From a virus, in IMG/VR virus record IMGVR_UViG_3300031525_000001, positions 122,276 to 186,275 of that record: 64,000 nucleotides of DNA. One strand, given 5' to 3'. Under the pieces are notes generated by a model. It saw only the letters and a list, made by a program, of their open reading frames with translations, was not told the origin of the DNA and did not search any database. Of this stretch, positions 1-9,770 are shown in pieces. The position numbers were made by a program, and so were the translations under genes. How positions within the stretch are numbered: the first letter of the stretch is position 1; each line of letters opens with the position of its first letter.

Positions 1-75
1 ATAGGAACTGAAAGTCAGAAAAGCGGTTTGTTTCCCGAAAATCAACTATCGGATGCTACTTCAGAGGGTAACAAC

Positions 76-393
76 ATGGGCAAGCTTCGTGCGGCGACAA
101 CTTTCGGATTAGGGGCTCAAAAATCCGCTGATTCCAGCGTTTTCACGGTTAATCACTTCATTTCCAGCACCCCCGTACCCCCCGCCCTCAAGCAAAAGAT
201 CGCCAGCATGGGACTTGAACGGATAGCTGGCAATATATATGAATCACCGAGCACTCGGGATTTTTGGAAAGTAAAAGGAAACAGTATCATAAAGCTAGTT
301 GGCGATGAGGTAGACAATGGAGAGTCAATCGCCGCCGCCCCTAAAAACGACCCTATGGGTTTTATGGGTGCTTTTGACGATATCGAGTTCTAA
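76..393 (+). CDS. hypothetical 105-aa protein (possible small virion protein)
   Basis: The ATG at 76 is preceded by GAGGG seven bases upstream, a better start than the TTG at 28. No family is recognised. It begins MGKLRAATTFG and has a QKSA element near residue 15 that resembles the K-(T/S)-A elements scattered through the giant proteins downstream. The C-terminus is acidic (GAFDDIEF). It lies at the head of a run of probable structural genes, one base before an inserted GIY-YIG gene, so a virion role is only a contextual guess. Confidence 0.6.
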   Translation: MGKLRAATTFGLGAQKSADSSVFTVNHFISSTPVPPALKQKIASMGLERIAGNIYESPSTRDFWKVKGNSIIKLVGDEVDNGESIAAAPKNDPMGFMGAFDDIEF

Positions 394-394
394 C

Positions 395-1015
395 ATGCTG
401 ATTTACAAGCTCACAAATCGAATCAACGGTGGGGTCTACATCGGCAAATATGTCGGAGATGAGGCAGACGCTCGTTTTCAACAGCACGTTCGCGAAGCGA
501 GACGGGGTGGGGATCGTTACCTATGCCGCACTATTCGCAAGTACGGCTCGGATGCCTTCAAGGTCGAAGTGATTTATCGTGCCAAGACCGCTGATGAACT
601 CTCCAAGATGGAGACCTTTTTCATCGTTCTCCATCAAAGTCATAAAGTTGAGAACGGCTACAACATGACGCTGGGCGGTGAGGGAACTGTGGGCCGGATT
701 ATTTCGGAAAGAACAAGACAGCTTTGGAGTGAGCAGCGTAAAGGAAGACCTGTCACAGCGCAACAGTTGAAAAACCTAGCTCTTGGGCATCATCGACCGA
801 AAAAAATAGTTGCGGTTAAACCCGCCGAAGAAGTGGAAGCCGCAATGAAAGCAGCGATGCGGGCTGCATGGACTCCCGAACGTAGGGCAGCACAAGCACA
901 GCGGATAGCAAATCGGAATCGTCTTCGTGTTGGAAAACGTGGAGCATTATCTACGGAATGGAAGATGGCGATTTCAAATGCAAAGAAGGGGAAAGCAGCT
1001 TCGGCTGCGGCATAA
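395..1015 (+). CDS. GIY-YIG homing endonuclease
   Basis: This 206-aa protein starts at the ATG at 395, one base after the previous stop; the longer frame upstream overlaps that gene and lacks the fold. The N-terminal GIY-YIG nuclease is clear: IYKLTNRINGGVYIGK with the GIY and YIG halves, a conserved Arg in the helix, IRKYGSDAF, the Glu-containing METFFI segment and GYNMTLGGEG. After residue 110 comes a basic tail with short repeats like those of Seg-type free-standing homing enzymes (NUMOD-like, inferred). Such enzymes cut an allele lacking the gene and spread by repair. It interrupts a block of probable structural genes. Confidence 0.9.
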   Translation: MLIYKLTNRINGGVYIGKYVGDEADARFQQHVREARRGGDRYLCRTIRKYGSDAFKVEVIYRAKTADELSKMETFFIVLHQSHKVENGYNMTLGGEGTVGRIISERTRQLWSEQRKGRPVTAQQLKNLALGHHRPKKIVAVKPAEEVEAAMKAAMRAAWTPERRAAQAQRIANRNRLRVGKRGALSTEWKMAISNAKKGKAASAAA

Positions 1016-1019
1016 ACCT

Positions 1020-2963
1020 ATGGCAGAAGAAAAGAAACCGTACACTAGCATCGTTGACGCATTCTTGGATGACCGCGAGCCCGCATGGAAGGACCTCGGC
1101 TTGAAGGACGCACAGGACTCAGGTGAAGAACAATTGGATCGTTCTCACCAGTACATCGATGATGAGTTCATGGACGACATCGCTGAGAGCGCCAGCAGGC
1201 ACACCCCACTGTGGCCGGGTCGCACTGGTTCAGCCGAGAAGAATGCTCAGCGGGATAGTCTTGAACGGGCTCGCGGTACGCATCTTGAGCGCATGGCTGC
1301 AAAGGACGGCACGGATGTATTCGAAGGTAGCAGTGTAAAAGGCTCAAGCGCCAATTGGCGTGTACAGGCAACCCAGCATCAGGAAGACTACAGTGGGAAG
1401 CTGGGCGACGATGACTCGCTGTTCGCCGAAGTAACGGAAACACTGGAATCGGCAGCCTCCACAGGCAAGGTCGAGAAGAAGAACGTGTCGGACGCACAGG
1501 TTTTGACTTACGTCCACAGCCTGCTCAATCAGGGTATGGCACCGTCAAAGATCGCCGCAAAGCTGAAGAAGCTGGCTGAGATCGAGTTGTTCAACCACCA
1601 GATGGCGACTCAATACCTGCAAGAGAACGCAGGACTGGTAGGCATGGCGTTCCTCGAACCCAACACCTACATGGACAAGAATTCCCCGACTTATGAACGA
1701 GAGAAGCACGGCAGTTCGAGCAACGGCTGCGTAGCGCAGAAGACGGCGTGGGACAAGGCCGGCATTAAGCCCCGAGCGGCATCCGTAAAGCAGATCAGCG
1801 CGTGCGAAGGATGCCAGTATTTCTCGAAGAACGGCAACGTTAAGTCCTGCGGTGTCTATCACTTACCAGTGGTAGCGACCACCAAGGAGCTTACACCCAT
1901 CGTGAATAAGCTCACGGCTGGCGTGCCGAACAAGCAGAAGCGGGCAGCATTGGTTCAGATCGCCAATGGCAACGACGGCACCAAGGTCGGTTCCATGCCC
2001 ATTGCTCCGAAGACAAGCTCCTCCGTTTCCCGTCACCCGAGTCTCGGCGGCGTGGAAGCGCAGGCAAAGCGTGTGGGTCGCGTGATCGCGACTGATTTCG
2101 ATTCTTCGCACATTGCTGCGTTGCATGAGAAGGGTCACTCACTGGCGGTTATCGCTCGTGCGGCTGAAAAGCGGTACGGTGCGTTTGCGGCGGGCAAGGC
2201 GGTACGTGAGTTCGTAGGCAGCTTGCGGCCGAACGTGAACGGACAGATCGTTCTGGCAAAGGCTGATGCGGAGTTCCTCGCAAAGGCCGGTATGCATAAC
2301 CAGAATTTTGTGGCGGGTGCGAAGTGTGCATCCTGTGCCACACACTCGGCAGTGGTACAGAAACACAAGGTGACGGCGAACGCTAACTATGCCTCCCGTG
2401 TTCCACACGCAGGGTTCCACGAGAGCAACCCCGATCAGGTACGTCACGCACACCGTGCGGCTGCACCTGAACTTGATGCCAGCGTCATCGAGCGGTATCA
2501 CAAGAAGGGTCACTCGATGGAGAAGATTTACAAGCAGGCGGCAGCGAAGTTCGGCACCGCTCAGGCAAGCAAGGCAGTGAAAGAGTTCATCGCCAGCCTG
2601 AAGAAGAAGCCGATCAAGGTTGCGCTATCGCAGATCGACTGCACGTTCCTCAAGAACAAGCTTGCCGATCACAACCCAATTATCGGGGCACACAAGTGCG
2701 GCTCTTGCACGTATCGCAAGGGGATGCACTGCGGTCTCACTGGCGGAACTCTCTTGAGCTTCCCCGGTATGGACAAAACGGCGTCCAACCACAAGGTCGG
2801 GGAGGGTGCGCCAGAGGATGGACGTACAATTCTTGCTGAGTTTGACTTGATGCCGAATAGTGGGCGTCCGGGCGACACGAAGATGGCCGACATCGATATG
2901 AATCCTCCCGCACGTCAAGACGTGCAGATAGGTAGCTCGTTTGAGCTAGGAGACATAGAGTAA
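1020..2963 (+). CDS. 647-aa probable virion protein with duplicated helical/Cys-pair module
   Basis: The ATG at 1020 follows the GIY-YIG stop by four bases; an upstream in-frame extension overlaps the endonuclease and looks spurious. Residues about 359-450 and 483-570 are two diverged copies of one module: (D)-x-S-x-I-x-x-x-H-x-KGHS helix, KAV-(R/K)-EF-(V/I)-x-SL, then a CxxC pair (CASC, CGSC). A third Cys cluster, CEGCQYF, lies near residue 294. This suggests three small zinc-binding sites. K-T-A elements occur near the end (DKTASN). The 3' end overlaps the next start by one base. Function unknown; the position beside other large proteins suggests a capsid or internal virion role. Confidence 0.65.
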   Translation: MAEEKKPYTSIVDAFLDDREPAWKDLGLKDAQDSGEEQLDRSHQYIDDEFMDDIAESASRHTPLWPGRTGSAEKNAQRDSLERARGTHLERMAAKDGTDVFEGSSVKGSSANWRVQATQHQEDYSGKLGDDDSLFAEVTETLESAASTGKVEKKNVSDAQVLTYVHSLLNQGMAPSKIAAKLKKLAEIELFNHQMATQYLQENAGLVGMAFLEPNTYMDKNSPTYEREKHGSSSNGCVAQKTAWDKAGIKPRAASVKQISACEGCQYFSKNGNVKSCGVYHLPVVATTKELTPIVNKLTAGVPNKQKRAALVQIANGNDGTKVGSMPIAPKTSSSVSRHPSLGGVEAQAKRVGRVIATDFDSSHIAALHEKGHSLAVIARAAEKRYGAFAAGKAVREFVGSLRPNVNGQIVLAKADAEFLAKAGMHNQNFVAGAKCASCATHSAVVQKHKVTANANYASRVPHAGFHESNPDQVRHAHRAAAPELDASVIERYHKKGHSMEKIYKQAAAKFGTAQASKAVKEFIASLKKKPIKVALSQIDCTFLKNKLADHNPIIGAHKCGSCTYRKGMHCGLTGGTLLSFPGMDKTASNHKVGEGAPEDGRTILAEFDLMPNSGRPGDTKMADIDMNPPARQDVQIGSSFELGDIE

Positions 2964-3505
2964 TGAGTGAAAACATTGAGCGTGCAGAACTGGTAGTTGA
3001 TTTAGAGGGAAAGTACAACTCGGCGGCAGAAGACAAGAAACCGGGCAAGCGTGTCGAAAGTTCCAAGCTGACGGAGATTCGGACAAAGATTGAAGACCCG
3101 AATGTAAGTCAGGCGGAACTCAGCAAACTCATTGCCCTCGAAATGGCGGCGATTCTGGATGGCATGAACGAGCATCTGGATAAACCGAATTCGGGTATTA
3201 AAGGGATGGACGCTAACATCGCCATCAAGAGTCTCAGCGAGCAACTGAAGGGCGTTCGTGAACTCGGTCGTCAGATCATTGAGATGGACAACCAAGCGAA
3301 GCGTGACTTCATTAACTTCGACGGCGAGAAGTTCCAGTTTGTTGCAAGCCAGTGGATGCAGATGGGCGTTGCAGCCCTCCGTGCCATGGGCTGGGATGAA
3401 CACACGGTTACCAGCTACGTCAAGCAGTTCCGTAGCCAGATCGAAATGAACGAACTCCGCATCCGCAAGGAAGCGGAAAACATCGGCACAAACAAACAGA
3501 AGTAA
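2963..3505 (+). CDS. hypothetical 180-aa helical protein
   Basis: The start ATG shares its A with the TAA of the preceding gene, so translation is probably coupled. The protein is predicted mainly helical and charged, with a region LGRQIIEMDNQAKRDFI suggesting coiled coil and a C-terminal lysine-rich tail. No catalytic motif was recognised. It could be a scaffold, chaperone or small structural partner of the flanking large proteins; this is inferred from position only. Confidence 0.6.
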   Translation: MSENIERAELVVDLEGKYNSAAEDKKPGKRVESSKLTEIRTKIEDPNVSQAELSKLIALEMAAILDGMNEHLDKPNSGIKGMDANIAIKSLSEQLKGVRELGRQIIEMDNQAKRDFINFDGEKFQFVASQWMQMGVAALRAMGWDEHTVTSYVKQFRSQIEMNELRIRKEAENIGTNKQK

Positions 3506-3526
3506 CGACGCAACAGAAGGGGAACT

Positions 3527-3985
3527 GTGGGCACCACTGAGCAAGCTAAAGAACGTCGAGATTCCCGCCGAGCCGCTGGATTATGTGGTAAGTGCTCCAA
3601 TCCAGCATTGCTCGGTAAAAGCCTGTGTGAGCTGCATCGGCAGCAAGACCGTAAGATAAACAAACGGTTTAGGGTCAATCAAAAACAGCGTGTGATCGCT
3701 GGCTATGGCGGAAAATGCCAGTGCGAAGGTGGGTGTGATGAATCGAGATTTGAGTTTTTGACGATAGATCATGTCAACAACGACGGTGCGGAACACCGTA
3801 GAAACCTCGGAAGTGGCGCAATCGGACCCATGTTGTATAAGTACATTATCGATAACAATTTTCCCGAGGAGTATAGACTACTCTGCTGGAATTGCAATTG
3901 CGCTAAGGGACACTATGGTGAGTGTCCTCACGTAAATGAAAAGAATGCTGTCGCTGCGATGTCAGTTTCGGCAGGAGGAAAGTAA
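3527..3985 (+). CDS. HNH-type homing endonuclease-like protein
   Basis: GTG start at 3527 with AAGGGGA upstream. The 152-aa product has an N-terminal CGKC...C..H zinc-ribbon-like element, a basic stretch, then the nuclease-like core: LTIDHVNNDGAEH followed by LLCWNCNCAKGHYG. The IDHVNNDG/WNCNCAKG pairing is common in phage HNH-like proteins, where the Asp-His pair and the Cys pairs bind metals. It sits between structural genes exactly as inserted homing genes do, ending one base before the next start. Confidence 0.8.
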   Translation: MGTTEQAKERRDSRRAAGLCGKCSNPALLGKSLCELHRQQDRKINKRFRVNQKQRVIAGYGGKCQCEGGCDESRFEFLTIDHVNNDGAEHRRNLGSGAIGPMLYKYIIDNNFPEEYRLLCWNCNCAKGHYGECPHVNEKNAVAAMSVSAGGK

Positions 3986-3986
3986 C

Positions 3987-6900
3987 ATGGCACAAAGTGG
4001 AAACACCGTAGCTCTTAAATCGTTCCAGTCCTTCATGGTCAATGACGGATTGCTGAGCAAAACTGTCGAAGCTATCAAAGCTGGTGAGAAGGAAGCTCGC
4101 TCCACGGGTAATGTGCAGAGTTTCGAAGTTTTCTACAAGGGCTTTCGTCAGAACATTGCCATCGGTCGCATCTACATCGTCCCCCCATCCGTTGCCGACA
4201 AGAAGGGGCAAGACTTCCCGACCGCCCTGCTCTATGGTTGCCTTGTCCGCACCTTTGGTGGTGAGGAAATCGGCGACATGATCTCCCACAAAATCGGTGA
4301 TACCGAATGGGATGAGTATTCTCAGGCGTCCTACGCATCGATCAAGAAAGAACTCTTCGGCACCGAAAACGACAAGTTCGCCGCCCTCATTTTGTTTGCC
4401 CCCAACTGGGTCAATAAGCGTGAGTACATCGGCTTCCAGTTCCCGAAGGATGACAACGAGCTTGCGAACCTGACTCGTCACTTAGTCTTCAGTTCGTACT
4501 TCGACCCCCGTCTGTCCTCGGCATTCGATGCCCTGATGACCGATGTGGAGACCTCGAAGTTCGATGTCACGGACATCACGCCGAAGATGAACTTCCCCGC
4601 CTTGGCCGAGAATCCGCTGAAGGAATTCCCACTGCTCACCAAGGAGGGTTCAAAGAAGAAAGCCCGCCTTGGGCTAACCATCAAGACCGCCGAAGAAGTC
4701 ACCAAGGCCGTACTAGAGCCGCAGGAGATGGACGTGTTCGAATCTTTGGACACGGCTCTCCGCAACAGCCTCTTGCCAAACGATTCCAAGGGCGTTGAGG
4801 ATGCTTCCGAGGGTAAGGCTCCGACAAAGGGTGAAATGGTTCCACGTCTCTCATCCAAGAAGGGTTCCGCCAAGGTTGCTCATGGCTACATCGCGTTCTA
4901 CGGCGGCAAGCGCATTGAGATTCAAGCCGACTCCCTCTATGGGGCGAAGTTGAAAGCCATCGAGATGCTGAAGGTTCCGAAGTCCAAACAGGGCTTGCTC
5001 GCGGTCGAGCTTGCCGAAAAGGACGGAGAACAGGTCACCACAACAATCACGTCGTCCGCCACTGCGGTATTCGAGACCCCGATTACAAACGTTGGTCCGG
5101 GTACTGAAGCCCATGACGAAGCCAACCAGCGCACCGAAGGCTACAAGGATGAGAAGGACACGCCAAAGGTTGTCATCAACAGCGCACCGATTGGTATCGC
5201 TCTCGACGAGACTGGTGTACCCCGCCGTCCAGAGGAAGAGCGTAAGTCCGCCGCAAGCAGTTACTACCCTGCTTCCGCTGGTAAGGCTCAAACTGAAAAC
5301 GCTGCGGTCGTGGAGAAACACGGTTATACCCAATTTAATTCCAAGCCAGACGGAACTTCCTTTTGGAAGAGTCCTATCGGAACTACCGCTGTTCTATACC
5401 CAAACGGAAGCTGGATGCACACAGGCGGTAAGGGAGATGGGGCAAAGGCCCTTAGCGAGCTTCTCATAAGCTACCACCACGAGAGAGTGCCAAAGGTCAG
5501 CAAGTCAGCAGCGTATGGCGACCGTCGCGATTTTCGGAAGATCGATATCTTCGTTAGCGGCAAGTATGTCGCAAGCACGACATGGGCTAGTTCCATAAAG
5601 GAAGCAATCCAAAAATACGAGGAAAAGAACCCGGGCTCGTGGGCTGGTGAAGTTAAGGCTCAATTTGATAAGAAAGGCTCGGCTGATAAAACTGCCGTAG
5701 ACTACAGCGGCAATTACCCCGAGGCAATCGGCGGTGGTTGGAATAAAGCGACGGCAGATGATCTGTCGAGCGGCTATTCCAAGCAGGTCGGCAACGGTTT
5801 GATGGATGAGACCCCCGACAAAGTAAAGGAACATTTGAAGAAAAATGTCAGTCAAGCCCGTCAGGGTCAGGATGCCCTGAAGGATCACAATGCATCATTT
5901 GACGCCGCCAAGTGGGGCGGACTGGGTGTGAAGCAGGCTTCCTCCCTGTGGGTAGGTTCCGCCAAGAAGGTTGCAGCCAATCTCGATGACTTCACTAGCC
6001 AGTACATTATAACCGCTCTATGGTCTTCGAATGATGAATCTGACCCCAGCGGCGGTGAGCCGTTGGATTCAAACTACGATATCCTCGATCTCGCACCGTC
6101 CTGCTTGCAGGCAATGACCGAAGATTGCGCGGGCTTCCAAGCGGAGAATCAAGAGCTTCTGGCTGCGGCATCCGAACAAGATGGTCAGGACGCCGAGCGT
6201 CAAGGTCATGATTTCTGGCTCACCCGCTGCGGTCATGGTGCGGGCTACTGGGATGGCGATTATCCGACAACGGGCGATGGTTTGACTGAAGCCGCCAAGA
6301 AATGGGGTAGCGTTGATCTGTACGTCGGTGACGACGACATGATCTATCAGATGGGGGCAGAAGACCCGAGTTCGCGTGGTTACGGACAGAAGGGCGGGCC
6401 TGCAAAGGCTGGCTCGAAGATGGCTTCCAAGAAGACCGCCTCGCAAAATGATGCATCATACATCGCCAGCTTGATCGGCGGCGGGGTGCATAGTGAAGAT
6501 TATGACGCTCGTTCGCAGCACTCCAGAACGGCGGCACAGAAGCGCGAAGACGAGATGGCTCGCAAGTATTCCTCTCAGCGTAAAAAGTTTGCCGACGTTC
6601 CTCAGGACATCGAAGACATTTGGTCTGAGACGATGGAAGACATGGGGCCAGCACCCGAGATCAGACTCCCGGGCGAGAGTGAGGACAACGAAAAGTCCAC
6701 CACAGGGGAGCACGAGATCGAGGCTCCAGAGATGGGCGCGGATTCGAGAAGCGACGTTCCTGAGCAGGTCAAGGGCGATCAGGAAGAGCCGACCGTAAAG
6801 GTTGAAGAGGCTCTTGAGAACGACACCACCAAGTCCGAAGAGGACGAGCCCAGCACGGGCGATGGTGGAGCGTCGGCGGACAGCGGTGAAACAAAGTCCG

Positions 6901-9770
6901 AAAAGAAGTCCGAGGGTGGTTCCCAGTCCGAATGGGCGAAGAACCGCAGCAAGGGTAAGTCCGAGAAGAAGGACGAGTCCGAAGAGTCTGAGGAAGAGCC
7001 GAAGGAAGAGGAGTCCAAAACGGCTGCTCGGCCCGGTGCCCGTCCTGCCAGACAGCGTGTCCGTTGCGATCAGTGCGAGATGTTGAGCATCAATGGCACG
7101 GCGACTCACGAGACAGGCTGCCCAAACCAGAATTCCCGCTGGGATGCTGACCGACAGGATTGGGTAAAGCAGCGTCGTTGCGGCGAATGCGGCATGGACG
7201 TTGACGCCGATGATCCGTGTTGTTCTGCGGAACCTGACTTCGACAACGGTTACGACGAAAACGATGAGCATTTTGGTGGGCTCGATGCTATCCTCGCTGA
7301 CGACACCGATGCAGTAATGGAGCAGGCGGAAGAAGCCGCAACAGCAGCCCCCGCTGTGTTCTATGAGTGCGGAGCCTGCGGCGGCGTGCACCCGTCCTTG
7401 GAGACTTCCGAAAGGCTCGGTCTCGGTTGGAACGGTGATTGTCGTGATGAGGTTGGTCACTTCGAAGACAGCGACGTTCCTTACGGAGACAACACTCAGT
7501 TCGTCACCTTGGAAGAGCAGATGGCTCCAGACTTCGATGACGCGATTCTGGCGTCTAAGACTGCGGACTATGCCGAGGGCGACCTTGAAACTTACTTCGA
7601 CGAAGGAAAGACGGCGGATTACGCCGAGGGCGATCTCGAAACCTACTTCGATGAGGGGAAGACGGCAGACTACGCCGAAGATGATTTTGCATCTTACTTC
7701 GGAGAGGAAAAATCGGCGGGACGTTCCACCACACCGAAGTACGTCATTCGTATTCCGGGTTCGACCGATGCCGCATGGAACGTGAGCGGTTACGGACAAC
7801 AGCGTGGTGCGGGCCAGCCAAACCAAGCGAACCTCGCACGGTACATGGAAGCTCTCTTGAAGAGCATGGAACCGGGCGGGCACAACGAGCATTTGGTGGG
7901 TCATTTCGACCCATCCGAAGCTGCGGTTTATCGCAACGACGGCACCTACAAGAACCCGTTGGCTACATGGTCGAAGGGTGAAGCGAAGCAGGGTGCGGAT
8001 GTCTCGGGCGATTTCTCGGAAGCGCATTCCGAGGTTGACAGCCCAGACACCGTGGATCAGGACATCAAGCAGCCGACCGAATCGGTAGGCGAAGCTGGTA
8101 AGAGAAAGAACGCTGATGTGGCGGAAGAAACCAAGGAAGAGCGGGCGAAACGTCTGGAAGATCAGCGTCAGCGCGATGCTCGTGAACTGACACGTCGCAA
8201 GGCGGCTGACATCTCGGGGGACATCTCTGAGGCTAAGTCGAACACGGAAAGCCCTGACGGGGTGGACGCCGACATTAAGCAGCCTACGGTTTCGGTTCCC
8301 GAAGCGGCACGCAAGAACGCTAAGGTGGGATTCACGTTCAATGGACAGCACCGTGAAGCTGCCTTTAGCGATCTCACACAAGCGGGGAAGTTCATAGCGG
8401 TAGCCTCGGCCAAATTTGGAAAATTGGCTAGTGACTGGACGATAACCGCAGCCGATGACGATGATGCGGCGGAAGATCAGTCCGTTGATTCGAAGAAGCC
8501 CGATGACGCTGAAGCTGACGAACCAGCCGAAGCTGCAAAGCCTGCGGATTCGAAGAAGCCTGATGAGACGAAGGGCAAGAACAAGCCCGCCGTTACTCCT
8601 CCCGCGAAGGCTGAAGCACCAGCGGCAGCACCAGCAGCACCCGCAGCGGCGGCGGTTCCAGCGGCGGCACCAGCCGTAGCAGCGCCAGCAGATGGTGCAG
8701 GTGGTAATGGAACCTCGGAAACTTCTGGTAACGAAACATCGACTGAAACTGGCGGTTCAAGTCCGGGTGGTGCATCAACTGGCGGCGTAGGTAGCGGCAT
8801 GGGTGGTGCAGGTACAGGCGGGGCTGGCACAGGCGGTGCCGCGACTAGCACGGGAACAGGCGGGGCTGGCACGGGTGGAACTGTGAGCATTGCACCAACG
8901 AGCACAAACTCAGCGGGTGGTGACGAAGGCGGCGGTGAAGACGGCAGCGTACAAGCTGCTGGTCAACCTGCTGGTGGGGCACAACCTAAAACCCCGACCA
9001 TCATCATCTACAACGGCGGCACGGGCGGTGCATCTACCGTCGATACGGATAGCGGTTCGGGTCCGGGCGGCGATGGGCCGGGTTCTGATGGAACTGGCGG
9101 CACGGGCGAAGGCTCTGGCGGCGGTGGAGGCGGCGGGGGTGGACGTGGAACTCCGCGCAACCCTGAACAGGCAGCGGATGCCGTTTCTCCGGGAGTTGAC
9201 AGCGACAATCGTCAACAAGGTGACTTGGCAGAACCACAGGGCAACCAGTCAAAGGGTAAGCCTTTGGCAACGAAGCCTGAAGGACAAGACGATCAGTTAA
9301 AGGGCAATGATAAGCCCGAGCTACGCGGTGACGCGCCTGTGGAGCCTCAGGAGCCACAGCCTCCACACGAAGACGCAGCAGACGACACGAAAGAAGCTGC
9401 CGCAGGAATGCCAGCCGAAGTCGGGGAATTCCCGTATGTCGAGACGCTGGTAGGTATGGGTTGGAGCGACGAGGGCGAACCGGGGCATTTCATGCTCGGC
9501 GATAGCCGTGTCGAAGTCCTGACGTACACCGATGGCTACGAAGTATACGTAGACGGCGAACTGTACGAATCAGGCGACAACGTGGATGAACTCCAGAACA
9601 CACTGGAACTCGTTGCCGAACTCGGTGTGGATGCGTTGAATGCACATCAGGCCTCAGATGACAAAACAGCATGTGCGGGCTACGGTGACGAAGAAGATGA
9701 AGAGCGTCCAATCGATCTCGGTATCGGCGATCTAGCGGACTTGGTTGTGGAGAAGGAAGATGCCCATTAA
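3987..9770 (+). CDS. 1927-aa giant virion-like polyprotein with repeats and Gly-rich segment
   Basis: The ATG at 3987 has a strong AGGAGG site. Visible parts: a folded N-terminus (1-220); a small module near 299-340 (YIAFYGGKRIEIQADS) of a type seen in several phage proteins; a module near 673-780 with DFWLTRCGHGAGYWDGDYP and VDLYVGDDDMIY, a recurrent phage domain of unknown function; an acidic Glu/Ser/Lys stretch (880-1010); a CxxC region near 1020-1080; three 17-residue repeats (1191-1241); two 44-residue ADxSGD repeats (nt 7987-8330); an Ala/Pro then Gly-rich low-complexity zone (nt 8590-9160); and a small C-terminal module. K-T-A elements recur between parts. Exact role unknown; large repeat-rich virion or injected protein is the best guess. 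Confidence 0.75.
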   Translation: MAQSGNTVALKSFQSFMVNDGLLSKTVEAIKAGEKEARSTGNVQSFEVFYKGFRQNIAIGRIYIVPPSVADKKGQDFPTALLYGCLVRTFGGEEIGDMISHKIGDTEWDEYSQASYASIKKELFGTENDKFAALILFAPNWVNKREYIGFQFPKDDNELANLTRHLVFSSYFDPRLSSAFDALMTDVETSKFDVTDITPKMNFPALAENPLKEFPLLTKEGSKKKARLGLTIKTAEEVTKAVLEPQEMDVFESLDTALRNSLLPNDSKGVEDASEGKAPTKGEMVPRLSSKKGSAKVAHGYIAFYGGKRIEIQADSLYGAKLKAIEMLKVPKSKQGLLAVELAEKDGEQVTTTITSSATAVFETPITNVGPGTEAHDEANQRTEGYKDEKDTPKVVINSAPIGIALDETGVPRRPEEERKSAASSYYPASAGKAQTENAAVVEKHGYTQFNSKPDGTSFWKSPIGTTAVLYPNGSWMHTGGKGDGAKALSELLISYHHERVPKVSKSAAYGDRRDFRKIDIFVSGKYVASTTWASSIKEAIQKYEEKNPGSWAGEVKAQFDKKGSADKTAVDYSGNYPEAIGGGWNKATADDLSSGYSKQVGNGLMDETPDKVKEHLKKNVSQARQGQDALKDHNASFDAAKWGGLGVKQASSLWVGSAKKVAANLDDFTSQYIITALWSSNDESDPSGGEPLDSNYDILDLAPSCLQAMTEDCAGFQAENQELLAAASEQDGQDAERQGHDFWLTRCGHGAGYWDGDYPTTGDGLTEAAKKWGSVDLYVGDDDMIYQMGAEDPSSRGYGQKGGPAKAGSKMASKKTASQNDASYIASLIGGGVHSEDYDARSQHSRTAAQKREDEMARKYSSQRKKFADVPQDIEDIWSETMEDMGPAPEIRLPGESEDNEKSTTGEHEIEAPEMGADSRSDVPEQVKGDQEEPTVKVEEALENDTTKSEEDEPSTGDGGASADSGETKSEKKSEGGSQSEWAKNRSKGKSEKKDESEESEEEPKEEESKTAARPGARPARQRVRCDQCEMLSINGTATHETGCPNQNSRWDADRQDWVKQRRCGECGMDVDADDPCCSAEPDFDNGYDENDEHFGGLDAILADDTDAVMEQAEEAATAAPAVFYECGACGGVHPSLETSERLGLGWNGDCRDEVGHFEDSDVPYGDNTQFVTLEEQMAPDFDDAILASKTADYAEGDLETYFDEGKTADYAEGDLETYFDEGKTADYAEDDFASYFGEEKSAGRSTTPKYVIRIPGSTDAAWNVSGYGQQRGAGQPNQANLARYMEALLKSMEPGGHNEHLVGHFDPSEAAVYRNDGTYKNPLATWSKGEAKQGADVSGDFSEAHSEVDSPDTVDQDIKQPTESVGEAGKRKNADVAEETKEERAKRLEDQRQRDARELTRRKAADISGDISEAKSNTESPDGVDADIKQPTVSVPEAARKNAKVGFTFNGQHREAAFSDLTQAGKFIAVASAKFGKLASDWTITAADDDDAAEDQSVDSKKPDDAEADEPAEAAKPADSKKPDETKGKNKPAVTPPAKAEAPAAAPAAPAAAAVPAAAPAVAAPADGAGGNGTSETSGNETSTETGGSSPGGASTGGVGSGMGGAGTGGAGTGGAATSTGTGGAGTGGTVSIAPTSTNSAGGDEGGGEDGSVQAAGQPAGGAQPKTPTIIIYNGGTGGASTVDTDSGSGPGGDGPGSDGTGGTGEGSGGGGGGGGGRGTPRNPEQAADAVSPGVDSDNRQQGDLAEPQGNQSKGKPLATKPEGQDDQLKGNDKPELRGDAPVEPQEPQPPHEDAADDTKEAAAGMPAEVGEFPYVETLVGMGWSDEGEPGHFMLGDSRVEVLTYTDGYEVYVDGELYESGDNVDELQNTLELVAELGVDALNAHQASDDKTACAGYGDEEDEERPIDLGIGDLADLVVEKEDAH
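7557..7709. repeat. three in-frame 51-bp repeats encoding KTADYAEGDLETYFDEG units
   Basis: Inside the 1927-aa gene, codons 1191-1241 encode two units KTADYAEGDLETYFDEG and a third diverged unit KTADYAEDDFASYFGEE. The DNA copies differ mostly at third positions, so the repeat has been kept under protein-level selection rather than freshly duplicated. Each unit begins with the K-T-A tripeptide that marks module boundaries in the other giant proteins. Confidence 0.9.

Noticed and set aside
6456-8381. A 641-codon open frame on the minus strand opposite the 1927-aa gene
   Set aside because: The plus strand has a strong ribosome site, ordered domains and repeats here. The antisense product is Arg/Leu/Val-rich with no domain, as expected from a shadow frame in biased codons.
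8590-9160. Collagen-like Gly-X-Y fibre in the 1927-aa protein
   Set aside because: The segment is Gly/Thr/Ala/Ser-rich without a regular Gly-X-Y period.
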